DNA from: Megalobrama amblycephala
Lineage: Eukaryota > Chordata > Actinopteri > Cypriniformes > Xenocyprididae
DNA: 64,000 nucleotides
Assembly (NCBI RefSeq): GCF_018812025.1
Contig: NC_063061.1
Location: 38,644,044 to 38,708,043 of the forward strand
Direction of reading: 5' to 3'
Of this stretch, positions 10,895-22,755 are shown piece by piece. The notes beneath the pieces are model-generated. The model was given only the letters and a program-made list of their open reading frames with translations. It made no database searches and had not been told where the DNA came from. Position 1 is the first letter of the stretch. Each line of letters starts with the position of its first letter. The translations under genes were made by a program, and so were the position numbers.

Positions 10895-12050
10895 AAAACT
10901 GTGAATATAGCTGCAAGCAACAATTAAGGGTCCAAACATGATGAGGCAGAATGAGGAGCTAAAAGTCAAGGCAGCGAGCATCAGACCAACTGCAACATTG
11001 AGTAAAGACATTTTAAGCAAAATGGTTGATAAATACAATCACTTGTAATGTGGCATAATTGCTTATTACTTTTGACCAATAGGTGGCGCTGACACCAAAT
11101 TGATCTGGTGTGGTCAGTTTTGGGTGACGATTACATACATAAAGTTTAGTTACTATGTAAAATCTTAGCAGAGATACAGCTGCAGATGCAGTTTGGCATT
11201 GTGACAACAAATTAATTAATTCGGTATACAAAAATTTTGTATTTTGAAAATTTCCATAACTTTTTTCCAACATGGTCTGAAGATGATCTTACGGAGCCCC
11301 GCACATGACATGCAAGAAAAAAAATTAAATCTTGTGCATTATTTACTAATTTGTTCCCTCAATTTACTAATTCATATGCACAACTTACTATTTCGTTCCC
11401 TCGATTTATAAATCATGCACATGATTTATAAATAGTAAATAGTAAATCGTGCGCACGTTTTAGTAAATCGAGCGAACAAATTAATAAATTGTGCACACGA
11501 TTTAGAATACTATTTTTTTCCTGCATGTCATGTCCGGGGCTCCGTATGATCTGACACGAATTCGGCTAAAATCGGAAAAACAGTCTAGGAGGGGTTCAAA
11601 AAAGTAGGTTTTTAAAGAAAATAAAAATGCCGGACAGGAAGTTCAGCCAACCATGGCAAAATTTGTGTCTATGTTCTTGGCATGACCCAAGGAATCTATA
11701 GACCAGTTTCATTACAATAGGTAAAATTAATTAAAAGCTATTAGCATTTTTGTTTAAATTTCATTATAATTTTTGACCACAAGGTGGCACTGTCTCAAAA
11801 TTTTTTGAGTACCTTTGAGTACACATATTGAGTTTTGTAACGATACACTAATGCATTCGTAAAACAGCTTTTTACAACAAAATTCAAAATGGCAGACATC
11901 CAAAATGGCCGGTACGGGAAAATTCGGCAATCGGCATGTTGCACCGAATCTAAAGAGACCAGTCTTGTGGGGAAAAAAATCTAATTTTCATATGTTGTGA
12001 CCACTAGGTGGCACTGTGCCGAAACTGTGCAGGTAAATCCAACAATAAAA
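10895..12050. repeat. Teleost interspersed repeat (GCTGCAAGCAACAATTAAGGG type)
   Basis: Begins near TATAGCTGCAAGCAACAATT and contains two 'ccaataggtggcgctg' and 'cacaaggtggcactg' style blocks at 11078, 11770 and 12002. I recognise this as a widespread fish repeat but cannot name its class. It is interrupted by a separate MITE at 11290-11546. Confidence 0.6.
11290..11546. mobile_element. MITE with perfect 6-bp target duplication, nested
   Basis: Terminal inverted repeats TACGGAGCCCCGCACATGAC (left) and its near-complement ending GGGGCTCCGTA (right) bound a 257-bp element. TGATCT flanks both sides exactly (11284-11289 and 11547-11552). The interior is a set of AAATCG/CGATTT-like inverted repeats. 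It is inserted into the larger repeat at 10895-12050 and is therefore younger than it. Confidence 0.85.
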
Positions 12051-13556
12051 AATGGTTGCAGAAACAATTTTCACTCAGAAATTGCTAGTAAATTTCACAA
12101 ATAATTACAAAGAAACAGCAAGTAACACGTTAAATTAGACGTGAAATTTTGAAGTAGAAAAACTGAGATGTAGTTGAAATGGCAACATTTCAAAAAATCT
12201 TTCCGTAAGTTTTTTTAAGTTTACATTTTTCATGTAAAATGTATATTTTATTTAATTTCATCTTTATTTAAATTAACAAAATATATAATTTAATATACAG
12301 TTTTAATAGTTTTACTTAATAACAGCACTGCAACTAAAACAAACCTCCTCAGTGTTTTAATACATTCTTATTCCGAATCAGGACTCGAACGCACAACGTA
12401 ACCTCTAAACTGTTCTCTGATCAGTGACGTCTCACAGGAAAGCTTTAGATTATTTGAGGTGAGGTGAGATTCCCTCCTGGTAATTGCTTCTGCGACCACC
12501 AAGATCCCCAGAGTGATTCACTGGTGCTCGTGTGGAGTTTATTTTTAGGGTCTTTTATCATGATTGAGTCCAGAGACCAAAAACACATGATCACCTGAAA
12601 ATTACCAGATAAACTAGAGTGAGAACGAGAGTGATCTACACTGACAACATCTACGAATCACAACAAATATCAAATAAATATACATACATACAGAGAGAGA
12701 GGGAGGCTATAGGCATTAAAAACTTCCACTAGCACCATTCCTGCAGTGTGCTTGAAATATGTGCACTAAAATACTGCAACCCACAATGTAATGCACTTCA
12801 ACTTGCATTTCTAATGTGATTAATTTACTAGGGATCAGACTAAAGTCCAGACACTTAACTGAATTAAAATGCAAAACAAATTATCTTAAATATAATTGAT
12901 TTCTGAGATGAAAACTCTGCGAAAGATGTGTTTTTGCTTAGTAGTTTTGTATTGTTTTCCATTAAAAATAATATTATAAACCCTTTTTATTACCCTGTGC
13001 ACACGCTGAGTGACGTTTAGATGAGTATGTAAATATGTGCTTCACGCTTTCATCTTAATAACAAAATAAACACACAAAAAATGGCAGCGGTGAGAAACAG
13101 CAGTTCAGAAAGCATCTGATCATAGCGATGTGGATATGTTTGCACCAGCTCTGCGATTTAATGGGCATCATGTTGACAGATGAGGTAATTAAAATGACAC
13201 TGTTATGATAGTTTGATGATAAAGTATATAGATCTGGCTATGTGAGACTATAGTTTGAATGAATCCCATTTCTTTGCGTGACACATTGACATTACAGTAC
13301 AAGAATGGCTCTTTCGTCATTGTCCTGAACATAAGCGTTCAAGGCTCTCGGGAGCATGTGTAAACGTCACATCCTTTTAATTTTCCCGAGTAATTTTCAA
13401 AAACGTCCCGAGTCCTTCACATAAATATCAATCCGTAGACAACCTAGGAATTCGGGGAAGATCTTATTTTTTAAGTTTTGTTACAAGCTGATTATGCATT
13501 GGCAATAAAAAGTGATTAATTAATACATAAATAATTTGTACATATAGCCCCTTTAA

Positions 13557-13560
<4 letters not shown>
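12050..13560. other. Intronic DNA, no gene seen
   Basis: AT-rich intron sequence. A pol III B-box-like word (CGTTCGAGTCC, minus strand, near 12375) may mark an old tRNA-derived SINE remnant, but no tRNA fold or A box could be made out. Confidence 0.4.

Positions 13561-13609
<49 letters not shown>
13560..13609. repeat. (AT)n microsatellite
   Basis: About 24 uninterrupted AT units. Confidence 0.95.
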
Positions 13610-13611
<2 letters not shown>

Positions 13612-13830
13612 AATGGCGTCAGAAAAATAAACTCAATTCAAAGGGAAAACAAGATAATTTTCTGACCCCATTGGCAAATATATAGTGTTGTTTTAAGCAT
13701 AAACTCGCTAATTTTGATACATTTGTCATGAAACAACACTTAATATCTTCAGTCATTTTGCTTCTCAAGTAAATGTATCTTGATTTAAGAATTTTTAGAC
13801 ATTTTTTTGCTGTGTACTTTTTTTGCTGTG
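13610..13830. mobile_element. TGCA-ended fold-back repeat fragment
   Basis: Shares AATGGCGTCAGAAAAATAAAC, in part, and CTTCTCAAGTAAATGTATCTTGATT with the copies at 5320, 6130 and 58608. The outer end on the left was replaced by the AT tract. Confidence 0.5.
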
Positions 13831-14061
13831 TACTAGGACTGTCAAATCGATTAATCGTAATTAATTGCATCTAACAAAAGTTTGTTTACATAATATATAT
13901 GTGCTTGTACAGTATAGTATTACATTTATGTATATTATATAGAGACACACACATATATAATATATATAAATATGATAATATATACACACATATATTATGT
14001 AAACACAAACGTTTATTTTAGATGTGATTAATCATGATTAATCGATTTCACAGCCTCTGTA
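13831..14061. mobile_element. MITE-like element with AATCGATTAATC ends
   Basis: The left end TACTAGGACTGTCAAATCG and right end CGATTTCACAGCCTCTGTA are inverted repeats of about 50 bp around an AT-rich core of TATATA and ACACAC. It is non-coding. ATCGAT in its ends resembles Onecut sites but belongs to the repeat. Confidence 0.65.
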
Positions 14062-16403
14062 AGTAAAATCAAGTATCATTGTATACTGTTCAACATGCTA
14101 TTTATTAAATAGTAGGCAATTTATAGTGTACAATAAATGTACATTAAGCCGCGGGCTATTTCATTCATTCATATATACTGTGGTGTATACACAGACCGTC
14201 TAGCAATTAAATCATAATGCACCCTTTTTGCAAAGCAAGTCATGCATACAGTATATAACTAAAGAAATGTTCTTCAGTCAGTCAGTTCAAAACAGCTTTG
14301 CTACACCTGTAGGACAGAGTTTATCGTGGCCTCGGGCTGAATTTCTTATTTCTGCAGTTTTAATGATTGTGAATTTTGCTGACATGTGTTTGAGTTTGTT
14401 GTGCTGATCTCAGTAAAGCTAAAGCACTTCACAGATTTAATGCAAAACACACCATTGAAAAAAATGAATATAATAATTCATATCAGACTGTTCAACTCAC
14501 AACACATTTTGTTGTATCTTCAAATCATTCACCTTAAAAAGACGAACAGATAAATTGATCTTACAGCCCAACAAATGTCTTAATCTGATCTGAATGCATC
14601 AACAGATTGTCAAATGTACATTATAATCAAGATTCCCACAGTCATGATAATATCAGGAAAATAAAAACTCAATCGCTGCCAGTGTTATTTTAGCTTTTAT
14701 TTGAGTTTTATTAATATTTCAAATTATCTTTTATTTTTTTAATGTTAATTTTAGTGTAATATTTAGTCATTTCATTATGTGTTCTTGTTAATTTATTACT
14801 TTTTTTTTTTAAATATTGCTTTTTATGTTTAATATATTTTTATTTCAGATTTAGTTATTTATTTCCAGTTAATAATTTTAGTGCTTCGACTTAAACTTAT
14901 TTCAGTTTATTTTTTTCCAAGGCAACGTTTCTCTTCTTTTAGTTTATTTTTTTCAAATAATATTTATATTTTATTTCATTTCAGCTTTATTTTTACTAAC
15001 AGAAATGTAATAGTTTTAGTTAATGATAAAAACCCAAACACAAACACACACACCGGGTCTCTTTTTTGTGCGTGTGTGTGTGTGTGAGAGAGAGAGAGTG
15101 TGTGTGCGAGTGTGTGTCAAGATTTGATTTGATTACTTCTCCGAATTAAGTATGCACAACTGAGCCTGGGCCAGATCAATAGAAATCAGGTTAAGAGATC
15201 AATTGAGTACAAAACTATTATGTAAGAGGAAACTACGGTGTAAATAAAGGCGACACACACGCCAGTGTGGTTTTACAGTGTGTGTGTGTGTTTTCACTTC
15301 TGCTGCATTCACACTCTCATTATGAGACTTGCTTTCTCTTTCACACACACACACACACACACAGAGACCCATTTGTCATAAAATTAAGGCGGCAACATGC
15401 CAAGCGTGAAGAGTGAGAGAAAGCGCAGGTCTTGCACTCAGGCAGAGTAAGTTGCTGAGCGCTGCAGACAGACGTCCAAGAGACTCGCGTGTGTAAAAAC
15501 GACACAAACCCCCGTCAGCCCCCTATCATCGCATGCTTAAACTAAATATTTGATAAAGACAAATGCACAGCAATATTTCCACACTTTGCATGTATAATTG
15601 ATGCAGTAACAATGGCAGCAGAAGCTCAGAAGTGAGTGTTTAGGGATCTGAAACTCATTCAGTGCTTTATCCTCAAGCACAATTAACCCATTAATGTCCA
15701 GATTATTCTGCCACTCCTGCACAAGCAAATGCCACTAAATTCCAATGCAGTTGCTCTATACTTTTCATTATTCACACCAGAGATGAGAATAACCTGTTCA
15801 TCCTGCAGGTGAAAATGTGCATTTCCTTACAGTTGGTTTTATGTAAAAATGTTTAATGCAAAAGATAATGAGTTTGTCCATCATTCATTAAAATTGGCCA
15901 TGTGCATTTCTGTATAAACTAGAAATAGCAAAAATCTTGCCTCCACTCACATTTTCTTCATGCAAAAATAGCCTTACAATTAGACAAGAGAAATCACATT
16001 TCAATGCTGACTAATTTTATATGCACTTAAATGCAATGATGAAATCTAAATATTATAAGAGTCTGTTGCCACTGCAGCACATCATGATCTAAACAATGTA
16101 CATGATTAAGATCTAAATCAATCCTCTCTGCTGTAGTTAAATGATTTGAGGTGCAGAGTGTCTGATCAGCAGCAGATGGCGCTGTTCACCCATCAGACTC
16201 GTGCAGTAACATGATCAGTGAGCGCCATTCCACTCCAGCCTCCATTACTGAAGCTGCTGCTGTATGAAAACACAAGCAAAACACACACACTACATGCTGG
16301 ACTGTCATTTTAATGCATATAATGCAGTTCTCTCGGTTCTCTCCTTATATCCCACAATTCGTGCTGATGTGTTTTGATCATACTTAGAGAAATATATAGT
16401 GTC
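14062..16403. other. Intronic DNA with short GT/CA tracts, no gene seen
   Basis: Contains T-rich sequence (14690-15000), a GT/GA tract at 15064-15117 and CA at 15343-15361. No coding or RNA gene recognised. Confidence 0.5.
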
Positions 16404-16833
16404 ATATGTGACCCTGGACCACAAAACCAGCCATAAGGGTCAATTTTTTTAAATTGAGATGTATACATTATCTGAAAGTTGAATAATAATCTTTCCATTG
16501 ATGTATGGTTTGTTAGGACAATTGTTATAGGACAATATTTGACTGAGATACAACTATTTGAATATCTGGAATCTGAGGATGCAAAAAAATCACCTTTAAA
16601 GTTGTTCAAATGAAGTCCTTAGCAATGCATATCCACTCATAAAAATACATTTTTGATATATATTTACAGTAGGAAATTTACAAAATATCTTCACGGAACA
16701 TGATCTTTACTAAATATCCTAATGATTTTTGGCATAAAAGAAAAATCAATAATTTTGACCCATAGAGTGTATTGTTGGCTATTGCTACAAATATTTGTGA
16801 TTTATGACTGGTTTTGTGCTCCAGGATCACATA
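16404..16833. mobile_element. MITE, TIR TGTGACCCTGGACCACAAAAC
   Basis: The left end (TGTGACCCTGGACCACAAAA) and right end (GGTTTTGTGCTCCAGGATCA) are inverted, about 430 bp apart. This is one of the commonest small teleost elements and has no coding capacity. AT microsatellites at 16832-16847 and 16922-16952 follow its right end. Confidence 0.8.
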
Positions 16834-16917
16834 TATATATATATATTAGGATAAATATTAGGAATATATTAAATTTTAAATATATACATATTAATATTTA
16901 AATTATAATAAACTAGT

Positions 16918-16919
<2 letters not shown>

Positions 16920-16960
<41 letters not shown>

Positions 16961-17033
16961 ATATTTTAAGAAGCAAGAAAATTTTGTTTAATAGTGAAAA
17001 ATATAGAGTACATGGAAGTTAGGTTTGTGTGTT

Positions 17034-17075
<42 letters not shown>
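16920..17075. repeat. (AT)n microsatellites
   Basis: Two AT tracts (16922-16952 and 17036-17074) in a generally AT-rich stretch running to about 17215. Confidence 0.9.
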
Positions 17076-17077
<2 letters not shown>

Positions 17078-17559
17078 TATATTACATTTTAAATATATAG
17101 GCCTTCATATTAAATATTAATATTTAAATTACAATATAATTGTAAAATTCTATATTATATATTAGGAATATATTTTGAATAAATATTATTATATAAAAAT
17201 ATATTACACACACACTGTTCTATAAAGCAGAATTAACAGATTAAAACGTTTATTCTCATATCTAAAGAGCAATTTTGTCTTATATGAAAAATATAGAGCA
17301 ACTGCATGGAAATTAGTCAGCAAAATCCTGAAGGAATAAGTACAGAATTGAAATTCATAATTTGTAAGAACAAATCCTAAAGGATCCTAATGAGATCAAT
17401 AAGAGAAGCAAATAAGATCCTACTGGATAACCTGAAGCCGTTTTCCTCAATAAAATCCTATTTTAGGATTAGGATCCTTTAGAGTCAAGATTCTATTAGC
17501 AGTCCAAATGAGTTTACCAAATTAATATAGGATTTCTATCCCTAATTTTTCCACTCTCA

Positions 17560-17815
17560 GTGGTTTAATTTCTCATTCCTCTGAAGTCAGGGATTCGGTT
17601 GTGTTTGTTGTGCACGAGGCAGCTGTACTTTCTCCTTTTGTTCTCTCTAGTAAAATAAAGGATCAATGTTTACTTCCTAAAGCGCGCTCTCTTTACGAGG
17701 CCCTGATGGCCTTCTGTTCAGTGTTGCTCTGGATAAAAGCTCCAGACTGCTGCTTTTGTGGAGCAGTGAATTTCCCCGTCATCATTTGCTATTCTGCTTA
17801 CTGCGGCCGAAAGAA

Positions 17816-17865
<50 letters not shown>

Positions 17866-18345
17866 AGACGCAATCTCAGCCGTCAATGGGCGTCCACGCA
17901 ACACTGACTCCATCAGGACGGGCTCTCATGGCGCTTTACAGTGCGATCAAAAAAGCAATTATATTATTCAAAGGGATTTACCATTTCCACAGAGGGAGAG
18001 GGGTGTCAACTTTGGGCTTTTCTAAAAGGGGTAGGGTTCAATCAATCCGATCGATGCCTCAGGTTTCCCTGGCCTTTCATCAAACTGCTCTCACACCGCT
18101 GGTTTATCTTTCCTCGCTGGCAAATGTAAATCAATGTGTGAGAGAGGAAACGTCCAGTGGAACTGTCCTAACCGCGCCGCCGTCGCTCGCTCATATCTGA
18201 ACGCTTTCCGCAGCCGTATGAAATCGATCAGATCTTGCCTGTATTGAGTATCAGCTTACACCTTCAGTAATTAACGAGGAACCCAAAGACCGGCCTGTTT
18301 TCTCATCACCTCGTCTGCTGACATCTGTATTCGATCAGATGCACT
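17560..18345. promoter_or_regulatory. Repeat-free intronic block, candidate regulatory DNA
   Basis: Base composition shifts to mixed/GC-richer here and no transposon landmarks are visible apart from a (CA)n tract at 17817-17863. It contains ATCGAT words near 18048 and 18223 (Onecut/CUT-type cores) and several AT-core homeodomain-like words. A 199-codon frame crosses it but reads through the CA tract as poly(Thr-His) and is not a gene. Enhancer function is inference only. Confidence 0.3.
17817..17863. repeat. (CA)n microsatellite
   Basis: About 23 CA units. Confidence 0.95.
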
Positions 18346-18792
18346 GGAACTTTATTTGTAGTAAAAAAAATGCACATTTGGAAACACATACATCAAATAA
18401 AAATCTAATAAAACTGACCCAATTCAACTGAAATCCAGAATTTCTTTGTTTGTTTGTTCTGAAAAACATCAACTGCATGAAAATTTATGAAAAGCAATAA
18501 TAAATAAACTAAAAATAGAATGTGTACAGGAATGCTAATAAAATATGTATCATAATAATGGAATATTATAATTTGGAAGCAATGCTAAAAAGAATCTACC
18601 GAAATTCAAAGAATAAATGAATTGAAATTTAATTTCATACAGTAGGATCATATTTGATTTGTTATTGATTCTCTGATGATTCTTATGTGCAATAAACATA
18701 AATTAGCCAGATATATCAGGTGATACCAAATAAAGATTTTAATTAAAAACATTATTTTTGTGAATTGGGAACATATATATATATATATATAT
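18345..18792. other. AT-rich intronic DNA, nothing recognised
   Basis: No gene, repeat boundary or RNA recognised apart from the short AT run at 18773-18791. Confidence 0.5.
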
Positions 18793-19215
18793 TAGAGATG
18801 CACCGATACTAAATTTCTCCACAGATAGCCGATTATTCATGATACCGAAAGTTTGGGGGTTCTGCCTTTTATACCTTCTTTTAAATGAATGATATGATAA
18901 TTTAATTATAATTAATCATTATATTTTTAATTATTATATTTTGAAAGAAATGCAAATAAAAACTTTATTCTCTTCATTTCATCACATTAACTACATTCTG
19001 AAGATTAAATTAATATTTCTTAACTTTCTGAATGTTATTAATTCATATAATTACTATTAATATTGTACATCAAACTGTTTTTTTTTAGCATTTTCTTCAC
19101 AAATTCAGTGCATTTTCCTGCCCTCTTTTGATTGACAGGATATATTGGCCCTGACTATTGGCTGTTTTTAATCTGTCGATACTGATTATTGGCTGATATA
19201 TTGGTGCATCTCTAA
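18793..19215. mobile_element. hAT-like MITE, TIR TTAGAGATGCACC
   Basis: The left end TTAGAGATGCACCGATACT and right end ATATTGGTGCATCTCTAA are inverted repeats 423 bp apart. TAGAGATG-type ends are usual for non-autonomous hAT elements in fish. Flanking DNA is ATATAT/ACATAC, so a target duplication cannot be judged. Confidence 0.7.
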
Positions 19216-19230
19216 TACATACATACATAC

Positions 19231-19263
<33 letters not shown>

Positions 19264-20009
19264 CTACATATACTACTACATATATTGGGGACTGAAAAAA
19301 ACATATATATTTGTTCTTTTAGGATTGGTTCCACATTTCATTAGCATTCCTGAACGATTTTTTGACCTTTAAATGTATTAATATTATGATAATTCGAGTA
19401 TTTCAGTATCAGTTTCTCCCTACATTATTTTCTGTCACTGGAAATGCAGCACAGCAAAATCAAATACACTTTAAACATATTAACATTAACCAACAGCTGA
19501 TCCTTCAGAGATCAAGACATTATAAGATTACCATTCTTAAGAATAACATGCGCCGATGAATCATTCACGATAAAACCAGGAACGTTATTAAGAAAGCCTG
19601 ACGTCCCGTTTTACTCTCGGTACATTATGTGCCATGACTTCACAAAAACAAGCTGCTGTCTGATCAGCTCTGAATTATACATGAGCTGAAGACAAACCCT
19701 GAGATCAGATGCTTTACAGGAACAATCCATACTATACCAAACTGCTGAAACGAAACAAACTCTTCTTTTACAATATTTACACTAATATGGTTATGATGTA
19801 TTGGAGTAGCCTGTGTTTTACAAAACATACTATTTCAGTCTTTCTACATCAAAAATGTTTGTTTAATTGAATGTGTTAGTGCTGTTCTTTTGTGATTATT
19901 TGTGAAATGTACAAGATCAAAGAGTGAAAATGGTTTCAAAGTAAATCCTACACCAATTCAGACTCATGGGAAAACTTACAAATTATGTTTAATATATATG
20001 CATATATAT
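19216..20009. other. Intronic DNA with a repeat fragment
   Basis: AT/CATA microsatellite at 19214-19262. At 19800-19930 there is a fragment related to the duplicated repeat at 6430-6760. No gene. Confidence 0.5.
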
Positions 20010-20915
20010 GGGTCAATGACGTGACGGGTCTTTTTTTGTCCAAAGGCCTTAAAAATTATTAAAAACAAAGATAAGTCATCCAAAGTATGTAAGGTAGTAC
20101 AACTAGTTCTCTTTACTTGAGGTTTTAATTATATTTGCACCAATTAAAGGTATTTTAAAGATTTTGAAGTGTCAAAAGGTCATTTAGTTTAACCGTCCAA
20201 AGGCCAATACAGCCATTTCATTTGTGATTAAAAGATCTTAAAATGTAATAAATGTATGTATTTTTTATTCTGGCATGATTTTATAACATCATATATCAAC
20301 ATAGTGCAAAATTGTGTTAAAATTATGTGTAGAAGTCGTTGCTTTGTTATGAGAAAGAATTAATTTCATTGATGTCATTCTGAGTAACCAATATAAAGGG
20401 ACCATTTTGAATCAAGTCATGCGGTCAATGTCATGTGACAGGATGTGACATCATTCAGACACCTGCAAAGGACCACAATGTCGTGAAGCAAATTAACTAA
20501 CTCTCTTTTAACTATTTGAAAAATTCATGTTTTCACTCGATCATACACATGTCCAGAAACATCAGGTCATTTGGTGCAACCGCTATAAAACATGGAAAAT
20601 GTTGTAATATTTTAAAAACTTGTACTAAATATAAAATATTTGATTGTCCTTTTGTTAGATATCAGCCTGTTAGCATTGTTTGAAAATATCGTCATTCGGT
20701 GTAACCAAAAGTGTTATTCGGTAAAACCGAAATTTTGGTTAAACCGAATGACTTTTTTGTTGACAAATTTTGTCCATCTTGTAAAAAATTACAAAAGCAG
20801 TGTTAATTGATTATAAAAATCACATAATCTCATTATTAACACTTAATAAAACTTCAAAATTAATCATATCTCCATGTTTTTTTACACTTTTAAAAAACTC
20901 ATTTGTCAATGACCC
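20010..20915. mobile_element. 0.9 kb DNA element with GGGTCAATGAC ends (copy 1, complete)
   Basis: Bounded by GGGTCAATGAC on the left and GTCAATGACCC on the right (inverted, one mismatch), with ATATAT on both flanks. Distinctive interior: a palindromic ATTCGGTAAAACCGAAATTT followed by TTGGTTAAACCGAATGAC, and repeated CATTTGGT/CATTCGGT words. No long frame is present, so it is non-autonomous. A second copy in reverse orientation lies at 23092-23900. Confidence 0.75.
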
Positions 20916-21065
20916 ATATATATATATTTAAAAAATATCAGCCAATTAATCAGCCTGGTTAATATCGCATATCACTAATAAGTAGTCAAAAAAAATTTTA
21001 AACTATGCAAATGTTTAGCTAAACCACTTCTAATGCATAAAATAGCTCATATTATGAATGAAAAC

Positions 21066-21350
21066 ATCTCAATATTCCTCATTTAAATAATTCATATGCA
21101 GAATAAAGGGGCGGGGCTTGGTTGAGTTAGTTAGTAGTGTGTTGAAACTGGCGGTTATGGTAAGGGGCGGGACATTTCCCAAACACCAATCACAACACAC
21201 TGCTCCAACCGACCAATCAGAGCACATTGTGCTTTTCAGAAGGAGGAGCTTCATAGAGACAGGAACTAAACAGAGCGTTACTGACAGACTGGGAAGAGAG
21301 GAGCTGAACAATGAGGAAAATAATCAACATTCAATCTAGTAGAGCACAAA
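21066..21350. repeat. Promoter-like repeat with GC and CCAAT boxes, copy 1
   Basis: Closely similar to 55553-55850. It contains AAAGGGGCGGGGCTTGG, GGGGCGGGAC, two CCAATCA words (21185 and 21212) and a conserved AGAGCGTTACTGACAGACTG tail. The dispersal of two near-identical copies marks a mobile element. The GC/CCAAT arrangement resembles a housekeeping promoter. An 80-codon minus-strand frame is shared by both copies but shows no known domain. Confidence 0.7.
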
Positions 21351-22535
21351 AACAACATCAAGTCTTTAAATTCCAGTCCCATGCATCTGATTAGAAAAAG
21401 CGAGAGCTAGGCCTACAGTACAACGAGACAGAGGAGGAGAGAGAGGGAGGCGGTGGGTGACATCAGATCAATATTTCGCCACAAAACATGATCAGTAATG
21501 ATGTTTTCACTTGTTCGGTGAAACCTCCTCATAACAGATGAGAGAAAATCACTCTTTTTTTAATTCGGCTAGTGTTTCATCCTCTCACAGACGTGTGATC
21601 TCTCGTGCTCAGATGCTTCCCATCTCAATATCAACCCTTTTCTAAGCATATACGCTCTTCTGGAAGTGCTGTGTGTGTGTGTGTGTTAGCGCGAGAGGAC
21701 TTGCTAAACGCATTATGCTGTAGTCTTGCACTTAGCTGTGTCATTCTGTGCATGTGCGGATATCCTTAATGTGGAGGCCGGACACCTCGCCGAGAGATGG
21801 AGGAGGGGAAGGCAAGAGAAACTGAGAGACAGAGTCATGCGTTCACTGCAGTGGATCAGCGCCAGCTCAACTACATACAGCAACCCTCAGATGATTTTCA
21901 CTTTTATAAAGACCTGAATGTGATTCATTAGATCAAGTGCGTGAAGTAATGCATTTTCACCAATAATTTCTGAAATCTCAACGTCTTTTCATCAAATGTG
22001 GTGATTTTAGAACTATCATTTTATCATGGTTTTGTTTCATGCAAACTTTTTTAGGAATAAAATGTTGTGTAAAATTGTAATGTAAGTGCTGCTGAAGTGC
22101 AATAAAATAAACTAAATCTCAAAACTGACCGGTACCATTTCAGGGTGGCTGTATCGCTTGATCTCCATGAGGGACAGAACAAATGTTCTCTGATCAAGTT
22201 AATAAGAGGTCAGAGTTCATCTGACATGATGACATCAGTGGTTCAAAGGTTTGTTGCCAGACAGAAACATCAGCACACTGATACGGCCAATCAGAACGCT
22301 CACAAACAATGCTGATGATGTAACACTCGTCAACAACATCAGCCAACGATCCAATCAGCTTCACAAACACACTGAATGCTTACGAACGCACAGATAAACA
22401 AGCAACACTGATTACTTTTGGAGCTGAATGTGTTTTGTTGCCCGTATCTTTGTTTGACAAGAAACAACCTGTCTTTAAAAAGTACACACTTCAACATAAT
22501 CCTGATTGCATCACATCCTGGAATGAAAGTTTGGT
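21350..22535. other. Intronic DNA, no gene seen
   Basis: Unique-looking sequence with a short GT tract (21670-21686). No RNA or coding gene recognised. Confidence 0.4.
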
Positions 22536-22539
22536 CAAA

Positions 22540-22755
22540 CTTTACAGTTAGGTTCCATTAGTTAACTAACATAAACTAATAATGAGCAAGACCTCTGTTA
22601 CAGTATTTATTCATCTTTTGTCATAAGTTATTGCTAGTTCATGTTAGCCAAATAATATTAACAGATACAACTTTAGATTTTAATAATGCATTAGCAAATG
22701 CTGAAATTAACAATAACTAAGATTAATAAATGCTAGTTCATGTTAACTAATGCAC
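22540..22755. repeat. Interspersed repeat, TTAGTTAACTAACATAAACT type
   Basis: Belongs to a family recurring at 37960-38190, 39020-39280 and 44655-44880, recognised by GTTCATGTTAG, AATAAATGCTG and TAACTAATG words. Family name not known to me. Confidence 0.6.

Noticed and set aside
12365..12480. tRNA or tRNA-derived SINE on the minus strand
   Set aside because: Only a B-box-like CGTTCGAGTCC is present; no A box or cloverleaf could be built.
17601..18200. 199-codon forward frame in the onecut2 intron
   Set aside because: Passes through a CA microsatellite as poly(Thr-His); no domain, and sits opposite a gene in an intron.
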